A stretch of 64,000 nt of DNA, from NCBI RefSeq assembly GCF_019649055.1, contig NW_026570227.1, forward strand, positions 2,480,001-2,544,000, read 5' to 3'. A program made the translations under genes and the position numbers. Positions 42,834-55,009 of this stretch are shown in pieces. The notes beneath the pieces are model-generated. The model worked only from the letters and a program-made list of their open reading frames with translations. It was not told the origin of the DNA and searched no databases. The stretch is from Paramacrobiotus metropolitanus (Eukaryota; Tardigrada; Eutardigrada; Parachela; Macrobiotidae). Each line of letters begins with the position of its first letter. The stretch's first letter is position 1.

Positions 42834-45800
42834 AAAAAACTCAGACTTACTAGAAAATTAGTGTTGGTTTGCAAACTCGATAATCCAGAGCTAAATAACT
42901 GCAAAATATTTTACCGGTGCATGTCCCCACATCGAGCCGTTAAATGCGTTGTTAATTTTTGCTATTTAACCAGAGCAAATTCTCAATGAAAGTACCCGGC
43001 AATATTTAACTACGAGTAAATCAGCTTTTAACAGGTCTATGCACCCTCGAATTTACAATAATTTTTTGCCGAAAAAAATATATATCTGCATATCTGCGTG
43101 CACACGACCGAAAATGCAAACAACCGAAATTTAAAATACTTTGCCTCCGTTAGAATCTTATGGACTGAATATTCCGGTATCGTGAAGGTCAACCGTTAAG
43201 CTAATTTTCGACACCCAGATCCGGAAGTGTCAAATAATGACCTAAAAAGCATGCGCAGCCGTACTTTTCGACTGCTTTACTCGGCTAGTTCTTTGGGAAC
43301 GGCTCGGTTTACATATTTGGCGATTCATTAATCAGATGACAGAGAGGTGCAAAGTACGATAATTCATTCACGCAAATGACAGTCAATTAAAAATATAACC
43401 TTTATGACGATTTCGTCCCTATCCAGGGCATTACAATTATCCGGATAATTTTATTTCTCAGTATGTATAAGGCGAGCTTCCCTCAACAAAACTGATCAAA
43501 TGAAGAATTTGTCCCAATTAACCTATACTCCTATCCTTCTATACTCCACAATTATCCTATACTCCAGGTTTTCTTGCCCATGTTTAACAAACCACTTCCG
43601 GTCAATAATCGAATCTTGGTTTTTTTTAAATTTTTTTCCAACTGAGGAGTACAGAATTACATAATAATCGTAAGTGTGCCAAAACAGTAAGCCATTCTCA
43701 GTTTCAAAGTTACAGAGCAGTGTAACGTATTTCTTCGCACCCATCGCAAAACGCCACAAAGAAATGAGCGGGAATCCAAAACCGATAATGTATTCTGCCG
43801 GTGCCATACGATCCAATGCACAACTGACCACTGGGCAGTTGGAGTGAAGGGCGGCGCCAAGGGCAGAGGAAGCCGTTCAGTTCTATCTGCACCGGCACGG
43901 CATGTGTGCAGCCGGTTATATGCCGTTCTCAGAGCGGATAAGGATGCGCTTCATCTGTCATTATGCTCATCCATCCGCATCGTCACTGTGCAGCTCCAAG
44001 TGCCGGTTTCTCCATCCGCATCATATCCAGTTACCGCCGCTGAATTCCACACTGGAGTGCTTTGAGCATTATCTTCATTTTCCCGATTGTCTTCTTAATA
44101 CTGACAGACATCCGTAATGCAAGAGATATTCACAATCGTTGATCAAATTTCACTTAACTGCCAGTTCATTATTATATGGTCTGGAATATTCGGATTTATC
44201 ATTATATCGTCATTTGAACGGCCTTGTGATTTTGTGGAATAAGAACCAAGGATAAAATCGGTAAGATGAAAATTTGGTTTTTGGAAACCTGGGAAAATTA
44301 AAACGTTTTTAGCTTTTATTAATGCAATAATTCATCATCTGAATTAATTTTAATAGATGGATAAACTCTAACTTAACTTAAGTAAAAAGGGGGCTTTTTT
44401 GGAAGCAGAAAAGTAGCGTGCTGCGAAAATAATTTTCAAGTAGCAGTTGCAATTGTTCTTAATAATTGCGCTAAGTGTGCATACAACTCGTCAGCTTAAA
44501 TTCAAGGGCACTTTCCGTCGAACTTCATGCTTCTGATTACTGTATATCTTGGCTATTGTTTTGCCCATGATTCTCCCGGGTTTTGATGGAGAGCGTGTGG
44601 TAATTAGGTGCTAGTTGGCTGTATATAACGTAACAGTGGGAAAATATTTGTCTTACCATCTAAGACAACAATGAGGTTTTGGGTGTCAAGATGGTGTAGC
44701 GTTTATTCAAGCAGCCGATTGTTTCTGCTGAAATAATTTTCTTAATCAATCCTTCCGCGTGGCAGGTGGTCACTGTGCGCCTTGGCTCTGATCGATCGGA
44801 CCCATCGATAGATAGTGCAGTGAGCCACTTTGTCAGTTGTTTGATTTGTGCAGAGATTCAAACCAGAGCACCTGTTGCTTTTGCTTGATCAATCCCCAAT
44901 CATATATAAGGCGCTAATTGCCCTTAATAAAGCTGTGTATTGTTGGCCGTTGTGTGACGGCCAGCTCCAATAAAACTCTTCTACCGGCTTTTAAAGAGGC
45001 CTACTTTTTCCAGCAAAATTTTGCTCGATTGAAAAGAGAAAAACAGAAAAACTACAAGGGAGCTGCAACGCTTTTTTTAACACCTTTAATTTACGTATAT
45101 GCGAAGAAACCAATGAAGATGCATTAGTTATACGAAATGCTTACTTAAATAAGCGTTTTCCAATAAAACTGGTCTACCGGCTTTTAAAGAGGCCTACTTT
45201 CTCTAGCAAAATTCTGCACTACTGCAAAAAGAAAAATTAATAGGAAAATGAAAAGTGAGCTAAACGCTTTTCTTAGCATCTAATTTACTTAAATACGAAG
45301 AACCCAAATATCTACATTAGTTTTTTTACGAAATGCCTGCTTTTACATAAGCGTTATAACCGTAGTTAATTTTTAGTACACAATTGCACCGTACGAATTT
45401 CTTTACTGCTCCCATAATTTCACAAAGCGACTTAGGAATAACAGTTTGCCCAAAGAATGTATGGATCTCTAAATGTGGATAGGTAATTAAAGGATTTAGT
45501 CAAATTCTTTCGGCCGGTGCAGCAGCCGCGCAGAGTGTTATTAGCGCGATTGTTTGAGCAATTAACGGCTTAGCACCACGTCATGATCTGCGCCCGTGTG
45601 GTCGGCTGCGGCACATCCTAGTTGCGGCTGCGACCAAATGCCGCATTTCCGGGACCCGGCAATTATCGCAACACGGCACACTTTCAAAATATCAGTCCTG
45701 CTGGGTAATTTTTAAGAAATGTTGACAGCTGAAATTATATAGCACTGCACATCTGCGATGAGGGTGGCTAATTTGCTCAAGAATTTACTGTGCATTGTAA

Positions 45801-48800
45801 ATCAAGGAAACTGGAAGCTCAGTATTCTTATATGCATATAAGCCTTATTGTACGTTTCTGTATATGCACCAAATTCTGGGCTTTCGTTTTAACGATATAA
45901 ATTAGCTGTGTAAAGAACGTTTCCATTCTTTTAAAAATTTTTACGCTTTATGACTACGAAATTCCGTATTAATTGGATCGAAATGTCAAGTGATGCAAGC
46001 GGACAATATCACCGCACGCTCTCTCTGAAGTGTTTACAGTTTGTCGAGCAACTGACAAAAGAAAATTATGCAAAGCTTTCTAAGCTTGTAAACGTACAAA
46101 CTACGGTTTTGCTGAAATTATTCAATACAATATTTGCGGCTACTTTATAAGCGGATTAGAAGTATATTCCGGATGAATCTGAATTTCTGATTGGAGAACT
46201 GGATAATCTCGAGAGAAGTTGCCGAACCAAATTACTGCGCAGTCGGCCGGTTCGCTGTGACCGTTGTAGCGACTGTATTAACCTACAACAAAATCTATGA
46301 TTTTCTGCCAAGAAGTGGCTATTTCGCCCGTATTCTTCGTGTTCATTGGTGTGTGAAGCATACGCGTATTAGATCCGCGGCTGCGTGTTGCTCTCTCTGT
46401 CTTTTGCAGCATTCGGTGTTCTCTCGGTCGAATACACACACGCACACAACTCACACTACGCGTGAAGCAAGAGAAGAAACATGTTTAGCAGGTGCACAAC
46501 ACGACACACAGGTGTCGATTTCGTTGCATACATTGTGCCGGTTGGGCCGGGTTGGCTGCAATAATCAACACGTCTTCTTCTTGTGTTATTTCGCGGCTAT
46601 AACACCATTACTTGGATCAATATATTGAACAGATCACGCTTTAATGCCTCGACAGTTCATTTGCAGTTTGCGACGGTGTTTTTTGGCACGGGATCAATTA
46701 TTTGGAGAAAGGAATTTTTACACGTATTGCGACAGCCATAAACAACCCGGTAGCCTGAACGTTCTGGGAATTTATTTATCGGATATTTCACTGGATTATA
46801 CTCACGCCATTGCTGATTAATTATTACTCATTTTTAATCGCCGCGGAATTATCCTGCCGACGAAAAAACGTACGTGCTAAAAATTGTTAATCAAAATGTG
46901 AGTGCACTACATATTATACAGCAGCGCCGATTAAAATTATGCAATCATTCTGCGTCGCGCGCGCATTAACACTTATATCCGCTTACGTAATGCGTCTTTA
47001 TGCAGAGCACACACGGGACGTTACCGGTACTATGAAAATTAATTATATAATTTTTTATTTGGCACTGCAGCTATTTGTGGCAATTTTAATCTCCGGTGAG
47101 AAATCAATTGAAAATCGGCTGGAGAGAGAATCTGTGACGTTTGGAGTGCTTGATTTGACCTGCATGAATGCTCATTTTCCCAGATAGATGTATAGACGAT
47201 AGAGAGACAGAGCAGAGAGAGAGAAAGAGGGACACTGGCTCTCTGCGCTCAATCAAGACGCGAGCGTGTATGCGCATTCTCCATGCTCAGATAACGTTAC
47301 AGCACTTGACAGTTGATTATCTGCTTCTGGCCCGATAAATTCCTGAATTTCCAATTAGGAAGAATGGGGTCTTCTTCGGAGCATTTTAAATGCAAAGTAT
47401 AGAACAGAGAATAGTGAAGTAGGTTGTGTGTTTTGAAAAGGCCATTAAAATTGACACGGCTGTGCGTTTGCCTTATATGTACAGCATAACTGCTATCAAA
47501 ACTTTTATTTTATACTGCATTTTTGTATTGCATTAAAATTATTAATTTGCCAGCACATTGTCATCGTTCTGTTAAAGATAATTATTTCATGTTTTTACGG
47601 TATTATTGCGTTTAGATTATCCCAGAAAATTTTTGTGGAAAAGCAGCCGGGTAATTTTCCGTTAATTGAGGAATTTCTTTCGCGACGTTGTTGTGACGGA
47701 GTTCTCAAGAACCCTCGCAACGCGGTGCCGTGTCGTAAATAAAGCCGCATTTATGGTGGAATGATGATGATTTAGAGTCTCTACCCACGCAGTGCCAAAT
47801 TGCCAAGCAAAACCCATTAAGAAAGAACAACTGTGCGTGAGAGTATCAAGATGGTCGCGATCGGTGTGGTGTACAGTGTTTTAGCATTCGAAAGAATGCC
47901 CTTTAGCCATGTTCCATGGCATGCTTAATATCACTGGTAACAGTCTAACAAAGACTGCCTATCAATTCAATACCGGCAAACCGTTTTACCAATTCAATGT
48001 TCACCGAAAAAGGATTGTAATTAGATCAGTTTTTTATTACTGGCAGTTTACAGTAATTATCTTCTTATTAATGCGGCCGCATTCAAACTACCAAGAATAT
48101 AGGACTGAACATTTTTATATTTAAATAGTATTGTATGTACGTATTTAGACTAAATTTTTATAGCTGTTGTTTTGTTGTACATATAATTGCAATAAATAAT
48201 TTTAAAATTATTTGAGCAATATTTCTGCAAAATCTTTCTACCGGCGTTTTTTTTCAGATTGTAGCGGTGTTAGTTTTTTGTTGATTGGAATTTATTGGGC
48301 ACGTTTTTCAGCAACTGTTCTGCGTACGAAAAAAAATAAACATTTAATCGGTTAAAATGTCCCAAATATTTGTCCCATGAATCACCACTTGTTGAGCCGA
48401 AAAACGGCGAATTATTGTGAAGAAAATTGTGGCACTTGTTGCGGGCGGTTGAATAGTGGTTTGTTTGTGTGGTTGGAGTAGCTACAGATACCGCAAAACA
48501 CGATGCCTCCTCAACCGGATACATGGTTAAATACCGGTGCACGCCAAGCTCTTATTTTGTCAATGTTACATATTATTATATTTATTGGGTGGAAAAATGG
48601 TGAAAATGGCCGAATGTGTGTTTGATGGGCAGCCGCGGCAGTAGCTCGTTCTGATTTCTCGCAGGCATTCGGCTGCTGGCGGTGTTAATAATAATGTGTA
48701 CGGATATTTTCTATACATAGCGGTACGTCAGCTGGTGCAGACTGCCGCTGGAATGTGCATTTTTCTCGATATTATTGATATTCAAGCAGGCGTACCATTT

Positions 48801-49683
48801 CCGTCCGCGCTCACACCGACGAACCGGTGGGCGGGACGCTGGCCATGCTAGACATCATGGCGCCACAACTGACTCAATTGTCTCCGCAGTTTCGTATATC
48901 CGAACGCGCGTACGATCATGCGGCAGTGCGCCGGTCACAGGGACGGTGGCGGGATGCGTACTATTTAGATTTTTCTAGCGGCATTTATTTAAAAAAAATT
49001 TATATTTAACCTGTGCTGTATCCGGTCAAGCCGGTGTGACCTTTATTCAGTGACAGTTCTAAAAACATTATCCCTCACGAAAATTGGTCAAAATCTAGTT
49101 TCTTGTAAATTAGATAGCGATTGAAGCAAAGATTGAAAAAGGCAATATAAAAAGGATTTTAAGTGATTTTTAATTTAGTGCAGTGGAAGAGAAAAATTAG
49201 TTTTAACACGGCATGTATATTACGAGGTTCAAATTAAAAAATATTTGTTTTGTTTTTTAATATTATTAATAAATACTTCCACTTCCAGTGAAAAAGTAGA
49301 ACTATTTAGTTTTGTTAATCAATGAGAAGCAAATGTGGACTGTAAAGGCTTTACGTGTTTTTTAGGCGCTCGCTTATCAGCCACTACACTACGATAATAC
49401 ATATAGTGAATGTTAGTTGCTACGTTGAGCTTGCTACTTATAAAAAAACGCTGATGCCTTTACTTAAAAAATTTAGCGCCTTTAATAAATAAATTTAATT
49501 TGTGTTAATGAAATTTTTATGCATTAAATTTAATAATTTCAAGTAGCGGAAATCTGCGCTGGCGTATATGAAGTGTCCTTGCTAATGCCGAACACAGATT
49601 ATTTTAACTAAAAATTGGTTGGTCCAACAGGTTGCCGGATTAAACCATCCGGAACCTAGAGCCATTTTTCCTTAACCACAACC
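42834..49683. promoter_or_regulatory. Large gene-poor region upstream of dpp
   Basis: About 6.8 kb has no convincing coding exon. Frames at 43,523-43,831 (minus), 44,918-45,127, 46,191-46,628 and 47,909-48,124 lack recognisable domains. Features seen are a two-copy direct repeat (44,966-45,360), a CACACA run near 46,430-46,460 and GAGAGA runs near 47,190-47,230. Its position before a developmental ligand gene, in an otherwise compact window, suggests cis-regulatory DNA. That is inference. Confidence 0.4.
44966..45360. repeat. Two-copy direct repeat, about 195 bp per unit
   Basis: Unit 1 starts CCAATAAAACTCTTCTACCG near 44,966. Unit 2 starts CCAATAAAACTGGTCTACCG near 45,160. Both continue with GGCTTTTAAAGAGGCCTACT and end near ACGAAATGC..TAAGCG. 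Identity is about 75 percent by eye. No inverted termini are seen. Confidence 0.65.
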
Positions 49684-51922
49684 ATGTGGCCCCGCGTCAA
49701 CCTCCTGCACCAGGAATACTCCTCCATAATATTCCTCAGTCTGCACACCCTCCTGTCCCTCGTCTGCCCCGGTGTCCCGACCGACTTCAGCTTCCTCTCG
49801 GCGGACCCGGCGCCGCCGGACCCGGCACCCGCCCTGCGTCTGACACCCACGTTAATCAGCAACGTCGAATCCAAACTGCTGACCATGCTGGGCCTGACCA
49901 TCCGGCCGCGGCCTCGGACAAAGGTCACCATCCCGGCGTACATGCTGCAGCTGTATCGCGAGCAGCTAAAGGTCAACGCCGATCCCGATGAGGCAGCGCG
50001 CAGCCGGAAGAAGGGCAAGAGACCGCTGCCGCCGCCGGCTAATACAATTCGTAGTTTTACGCATCAAGGTAAAAAAACCGGATTTTTTGTCAGTACTAGT
50101 AGCACTGATTATTTTAATTTAGTGTTTATATTTACTCAAGGGAAGTTGTAATTGTTGCCAAAAATATTTGCTCCGCACTAGCACATACAGTTATTAGAAA
50201 GAAAAGGTTTTCAAAAAATCTGCTAAAAATGTTTTACGTGTTTTATAAAATTCTTGCATAATATTTGGCGATTTTGATTTACACACATCTTCACACAATT
50301 AAGGCCCCATTTCGCTGCTAGCCATCACACTACAATATCGTTGTTCAAAAAGTGCTTTTTTTCCGTTCCTACGTAGTACTGCTTTTACAAAATTTAATTG
50401 TCATTGAGCGAGCTTAAGAAAAGCGGACAACCGGGCTGCTCCTGCGCTATATAAACCGGTAGGAATTTAATTATTTTTAACTTATAAATTTTACGTTGTA
50501 GTATTTAAACCATATATATTGCCTATTAAAATAAATTGTTCCGCAGATTTGGGGTTCCGCATTGAGTACCGATACTAAAGATTTGTCGGAATATGCTGTT
50601 AATTCAAAGCAGTATTATTTTCTCAGATTAATTTTGCAACTTGAACTGCCGTTATACTTGCTCTACTACTTTGTGTGTAGAAAATTAGAAATACGAGGAC
50701 AACGACAATGTACGAGTAGTCAGTTGCTGTAATATGCAACGTCTGCCGGCTTGCTGTGCTGTAAAGTTGATTGTATGCTCTAGCTTTCAGTGCCTTGGTT
50801 TAATTACAGTGCTAATTAGTCGGCGTGCCTTTGCTACGTATTGACACCCTAACTTTAATTAACGTTTTATCGGCAATCAGCGGCCCGTGCTCCAATGCTA
50901 GCCAGACAATTAATCCGCAATCACCACTGGCTAATTATTCCCTCGCGCGTATCCTTGTACTTGTCCACGTGTACGACATAAAACTTTTTTTGTATACACA
51001 CAGCCGCTAATTAAACCCCGGTCGTATAACAATCATCGTTTGTATAGAACCGGACAGCACCAGCGGCTTTCCAGCCGTTGAGCACAGCGAGCACCTCCTC
51101 TTCAACCTGTCCACCATCCCCGCCGACGAGGACATCAAAGCGGCCGATCTGCGTCTGTACGTGCCGCACAGCCCGCACACGCCCCGCCTCCTCTTACAAC
51201 TGCACCAGGTGCTGCACGCCGGCGACGGCATCACCCGCCCGCTGGACAGCCAACTCCTCGACGTCGGCAACCGTTCCCGGGTGGTGACCTTTGACATCCT
51301 CCCCGCGGTGCAACACTGGCGGCACTTCCCGGCGGAGAATCACGGTCTGCAGGTGGACATCCTGACCCCCGACGGCCGCGGGGTGTGGTGGGAGGTCCAG
51401 CACCCGGAGGAAAATGGTGTCGACATTGTCAACCCGCTGCGGAAGCGGAGATTCACGCGGGCCACCGGGGGGTCCGCGGAATTGGTCAGTCCGCAGCACC
51501 CGCCCCTGATGGTGGTGTACAGTGACGATCCCCGTGGGGGGCCAGCCAAACCGAAGCCCCGGCGTCCGGGCACCCGCCCCGGGGGGTCCGGGGCCGGGCG
51601 TAACCGCGATCCGTGCCGGCGGCAGAATCTGTACGTGGATTTCAGTGATGTGGGGTGGAATGATTGGATTGTGGCGCCCCCCGGGTACCAGGCGTACTAC
51701 TGTGCCGGGCAGTGTACATTCCCGCTGCCGGACCATCTGAACGTGACGAACCACGCGCTGGTGCAGACGCTGGTCAATAATGTCAATAAACAAGCTGTGC
51801 CGCAGGTCTGCTGTATCCCCACGGAGCTCAGCCCCATTAGTCTGCTGTATCTGGACGAGCATGAAAAGGTCGTGCTGAAGAATTATCAGGATATGGTCGT
51901 GGAAGGATGCGGATGCAGATGA
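49684..51922 (+). CDS. dpp: BMP2/4-Dpp family TGF-beta ligand
   Basis: The two exons are 49684-50068 and 51048-51922 (phase 1), encoding 419 residues. An N-terminal hydrophobic segment ([15 protein letters not shown]) is the signal peptide. The prodomain has the BMP pattern ([14 protein letters not shown], then LRLYV). A furin-type site LRKRR lies near residue 264. The mature domain has seven cysteines from about residue 318 and includes [37 protein letters not shown] and the C-terminal VVEGCGCR. These are diagnostic of BMP2/4/Dpp rather than BMP5-8, activin or myostatin types. The secreted dimer signals through BMP receptors and Smads in dorsoventral and appendage patterning. The 979-nt intron after the prodomain start is the longest here except for intron 3 of the chromodomain gene. 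Coding GC is much higher than flanks. The gene appears intact. Confidence 0.95.
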
Positions 51923-53600
51923 TCACGCCGGTAATTTCTCCTCTACCTTTACTTTTTTCCTTTCTCCGCCTTAATTTTTTCAAAAATGAACTGCAAGCAA
52001 ATAGAAAAGTACTAGTAAGTAAAAATACAGTAGATAAAAATTTGCAAGCACTGAAAAATAGTGAGAAGCAAATTTTATGGAGAATAAATACTAATATAAA
52101 TTTTGTGAAAATGAAATGAACATCTATGTACATACTAATATTTTATGGCGTAAGACTTAATACTCCTGCAAAGAATTAAATAATTATGAAGACCTTCGGC
52201 TGCCGAATAGTTGAACTAAAATGAATTTATATGAAAGTACAATGCAAGTGGTTTATTTTGGTTTATAGATGGTTTATAGAAAATAAATGGTAGAAACGGT
52301 TTATAATTTTATATGGAAATACATGGTTTATTAAATGGTTCATTTATATGGTTTATTTTATAGCTTTTGAATTATATTTATGTAAAACAGTAACAGTAAA
52401 ATTTGATTTAAAATGGTGATCGTGAAAATTGCTAATATACGTAATTGCGTACAACCGTACGACTAAAATACGAGAAATACTAAAAAATTTAAATCAAGGT
52501 TTTTTTCTATTTTTAAATTTTATGTGACAACTGAAGTTATATTGAGTATTTTTATTTTTTATAGCTTTTCCACCGCTGTTGATGCACATGACTCTATGAG
52601 CACGGACACCCCGGGCGGATGCCCGTAGTGGAGCGGAGCTCTCGGACATTCGGCCGCGATATGACCGGCACGTTCAACCATCGGTGTGACAGCGTGTGCG
52701 ATCGACCTGTGCAGCAGATTAACTATGGAGTTTTGCCAATTGAAACTGTGCTGGCCCGGTTAAACCAGAGCGTCGATGTTGTGCCGGATGACTATTGATC
52801 TCGGGGGAATTTTTTTGTTTGTTATTTTTCCTTCCTTCTTCGGGAGTTGGATCTGTATACCAAAGTCGGCGGGGAACTTTTTTGGACGGGAGACAAATAG
52901 CATGTCTTTATACTCGAGGTCATCGATGAGCGTTTTTTAACCATCGCTGCGCTGTAAATTGCGTTTTTCCATAATTACGGCAGCTTGATGCGCGTACCGG
53001 CAAATGTGCGCAAAATATATATCGCAGATATAATCGATGCTTTATATACTGCATTGCCAATTTGTTTTTGAACGACGGAGGTTGCTATATTATTCTAATG
53101 ATGTTTAAAAGGTTTCTACGATTTACCCAGATTTAGAAATAAAATAATCGAATGCTACAATGCATCCGGGAATACAGGAAGTATTTTTTAATAAACAATC
53201 ACAGTCTGCAAACCGAGTAGAAAAAATTTCGCTGCCAAAATTGCGGCAACAAGCAAATTGCATAAAATTCACACAGTGCAAATTCATCGAATCTGCGAAA
53301 GGCAGTCACTGTGTTACAAAACCAAACTATAAGAACTATTCACTAATAATATTCAACAATTTAATCAATAATTAATAATTTTCAAAATATATAAAATATA
53401 AAAAAAATAAAATATAGTATAATATAATAAAATATATAATAAAATAAAATATAATATATAAATTGGGAATATAAAAATCAGGCGAAGCCGCGATAGCACG
53501 ATCCTTATTTCTTTACAAATACTTGGGCTGTTCGGTAGAACCGTAGATAGTATACGAAAATCAATACGAAGTATGTATTATTAAAGATAAATTATTAATA
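51923..53600. repeat. 3' flank of dpp with AT-rich low-complexity repeats
   Basis: About 52,240-52,370 has repeated TGGTTTAT units. About 53,380-53,465 is almost pure A/T (ATAAAATAT-type). A GC-richer island occurs at about 52,590-52,800 (see the small ORF entry). Otherwise no gene is seen. Confidence 0.5.
52661..52798 (+). CDS. Possible small ORF or orphan exon in a GC-rich island
   Basis: A 45-codon frame (MTGTFNHRCDSVCDRP..VVPDDY) lies in a GC-rich island within very AT-rich DNA. An acceptor-like TTTTTTATAG precedes the island at about 52,556-52,565. No domain is recognised and no partner exon was found. It could be a last exon of an unrecognised gene, a decayed gene, or chance. Confidence 0.22.
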   Translation: MTGTFNHRCDSVCDRPVQQINYGVLPIETVLARLNQSVDVVPDDY

Positions 53601-54512
53601 CAAAGGACGCTCCAAAAGTTTCCCTATTTTGTATCTCCCAGCACAGAGGCCTTTAGCTCTTATTATCCATATAGATATAAATGGCCTTCACCAAGGAACC
53701 GAAGAAAAATATGACTCAGTTTAAGTACAATCAAATGGAAAAGAACTGCCAAAAAAACCATCGACCACTTTTTGCACTTGTGCCACGGATTTTACCAGGA
53801 CCGTTTTTGCAATTTTTCTCAAACATCCTCTTAACTTTTTGTAACGCACTAAGCGTCCTCAAGTTGAGTATACTTCTCTCTTCTAATCTCAATTAATAAA
53901 CAAAAGAACTTACTCATACTGTTTTTCTGGGAAAATAAAATCTATCGATGACTAGGAGCAAAACCCACAAAGCTGCTCTACTTCCAGACGATGGAAAAAT
54001 CAAAATTTCATGAAAAAAAATTATTGTCCTCGCTGTAACTTAAAGTCAGTTGGTATCTTAGATGCGCATAACTGCGCATAAAATGTTCTTTTCAGTGATG
54101 CAAAGAATCTAGAATTCATAGGAGCGAGAAGGCTGGATAAGACAAAATTTGGTGTCTCAAGTAAAAAAATTTTTACTCAAACTCCTGAACTTTCCAAGAT
54201 GATTTGCGACTAGAGAAATATTAAGCATACTATTTGCTATTAACACTTTAAATTCACTGTCGAAAACCTGACTGGGGCGGAAGTGATGCAAGAATGAATG
54301 GGGTTTTAAAAAGTCCGTGGACAAATTGAAAAAGCGGTACGAGCCATTTTATTTCTCCTATCTCCCGTTCTTCATCAAACCATTTGCTTCTTATTTTCCT
54401 GTTTAGTTTACATAATTGCTTATTTGACAAAAAATACGAGGTATATCAGGTGTATATTACCTCAGATGACAGGGAGGCAAAATAGCGAAACTTACTTTTG
54501 GAGCGTCCTTTG
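53601..54512. mobile_element. Tc1/mariner-type element remnant, 912 bp
   Basis: The perfect inverted termini CAAAGGACGCTCCAAAAGT are followed by partial similarity (TTTC-CTATTTTG). They are flanked by TA on both sides (53599-53600 and 54513-54514), the Tc1/mariner target. The duplicated locus at about 61,530 lacks the insert, which gives an empty site. No intact transposase is found; the longest frame is about 70 codons with no DDE/D motif. It is a decayed or non-autonomous copy. Confidence 0.78.
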
Positions 54513-55009
54513 TACAATGTACAAGCCTTTAGTAGTGCGGCATTCAGTTGTCTCGTTTCTCTGGCAGACTGCCTTCTGCTGCACCGGGGATCGCCGCGCT
54601 ACGCCACGATATTAGCCTGTCTGTGTCATTGTCCGCCAATCGGTCTCTCTGTCCTCTCATGTGGATGCTGTCTCTATCTCTCTGTCGTCCTTTCTCTTTC
54701 TCGAAACGGATTTTATATCCGGAAATAAATGATCTCAGAGCGGTCCATTCGCCAGCAGAATTTCCGCTTTTGTGTTTTTACCATTGGCGATTCGATCACA
54801 GCGACCCTGATTCCTTTTGACTTGCTTTGTTTGACATTATTTTTCTCGTTACTGAATACCGTCCCAGATCCTTTCTGACACCATTTTTTATTCTTTTCCA
54901 ACTTTTATAACATCTCGAGTATACCGTAGTACAGCGCAACTGCGTAGCCGTGATTTGTTGTCCTGCTGTCGATTCTGCGCGCTTTCCACCGTTTTCCCGT
55001 AGTCCCGCG

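Noticed and set aside
43523-43898. Minus-strand frames with hydrophobic stretches, possible membrane-protein exon
   Set aside because: Frames overlap, no splice-consistent neighbour was found and no family motif is visible.
46191-46628. 145-codon plus-strand frame upstream of dpp
   Set aside because: No domain, partly CACACA repeat and no splice partners; treated as chance.
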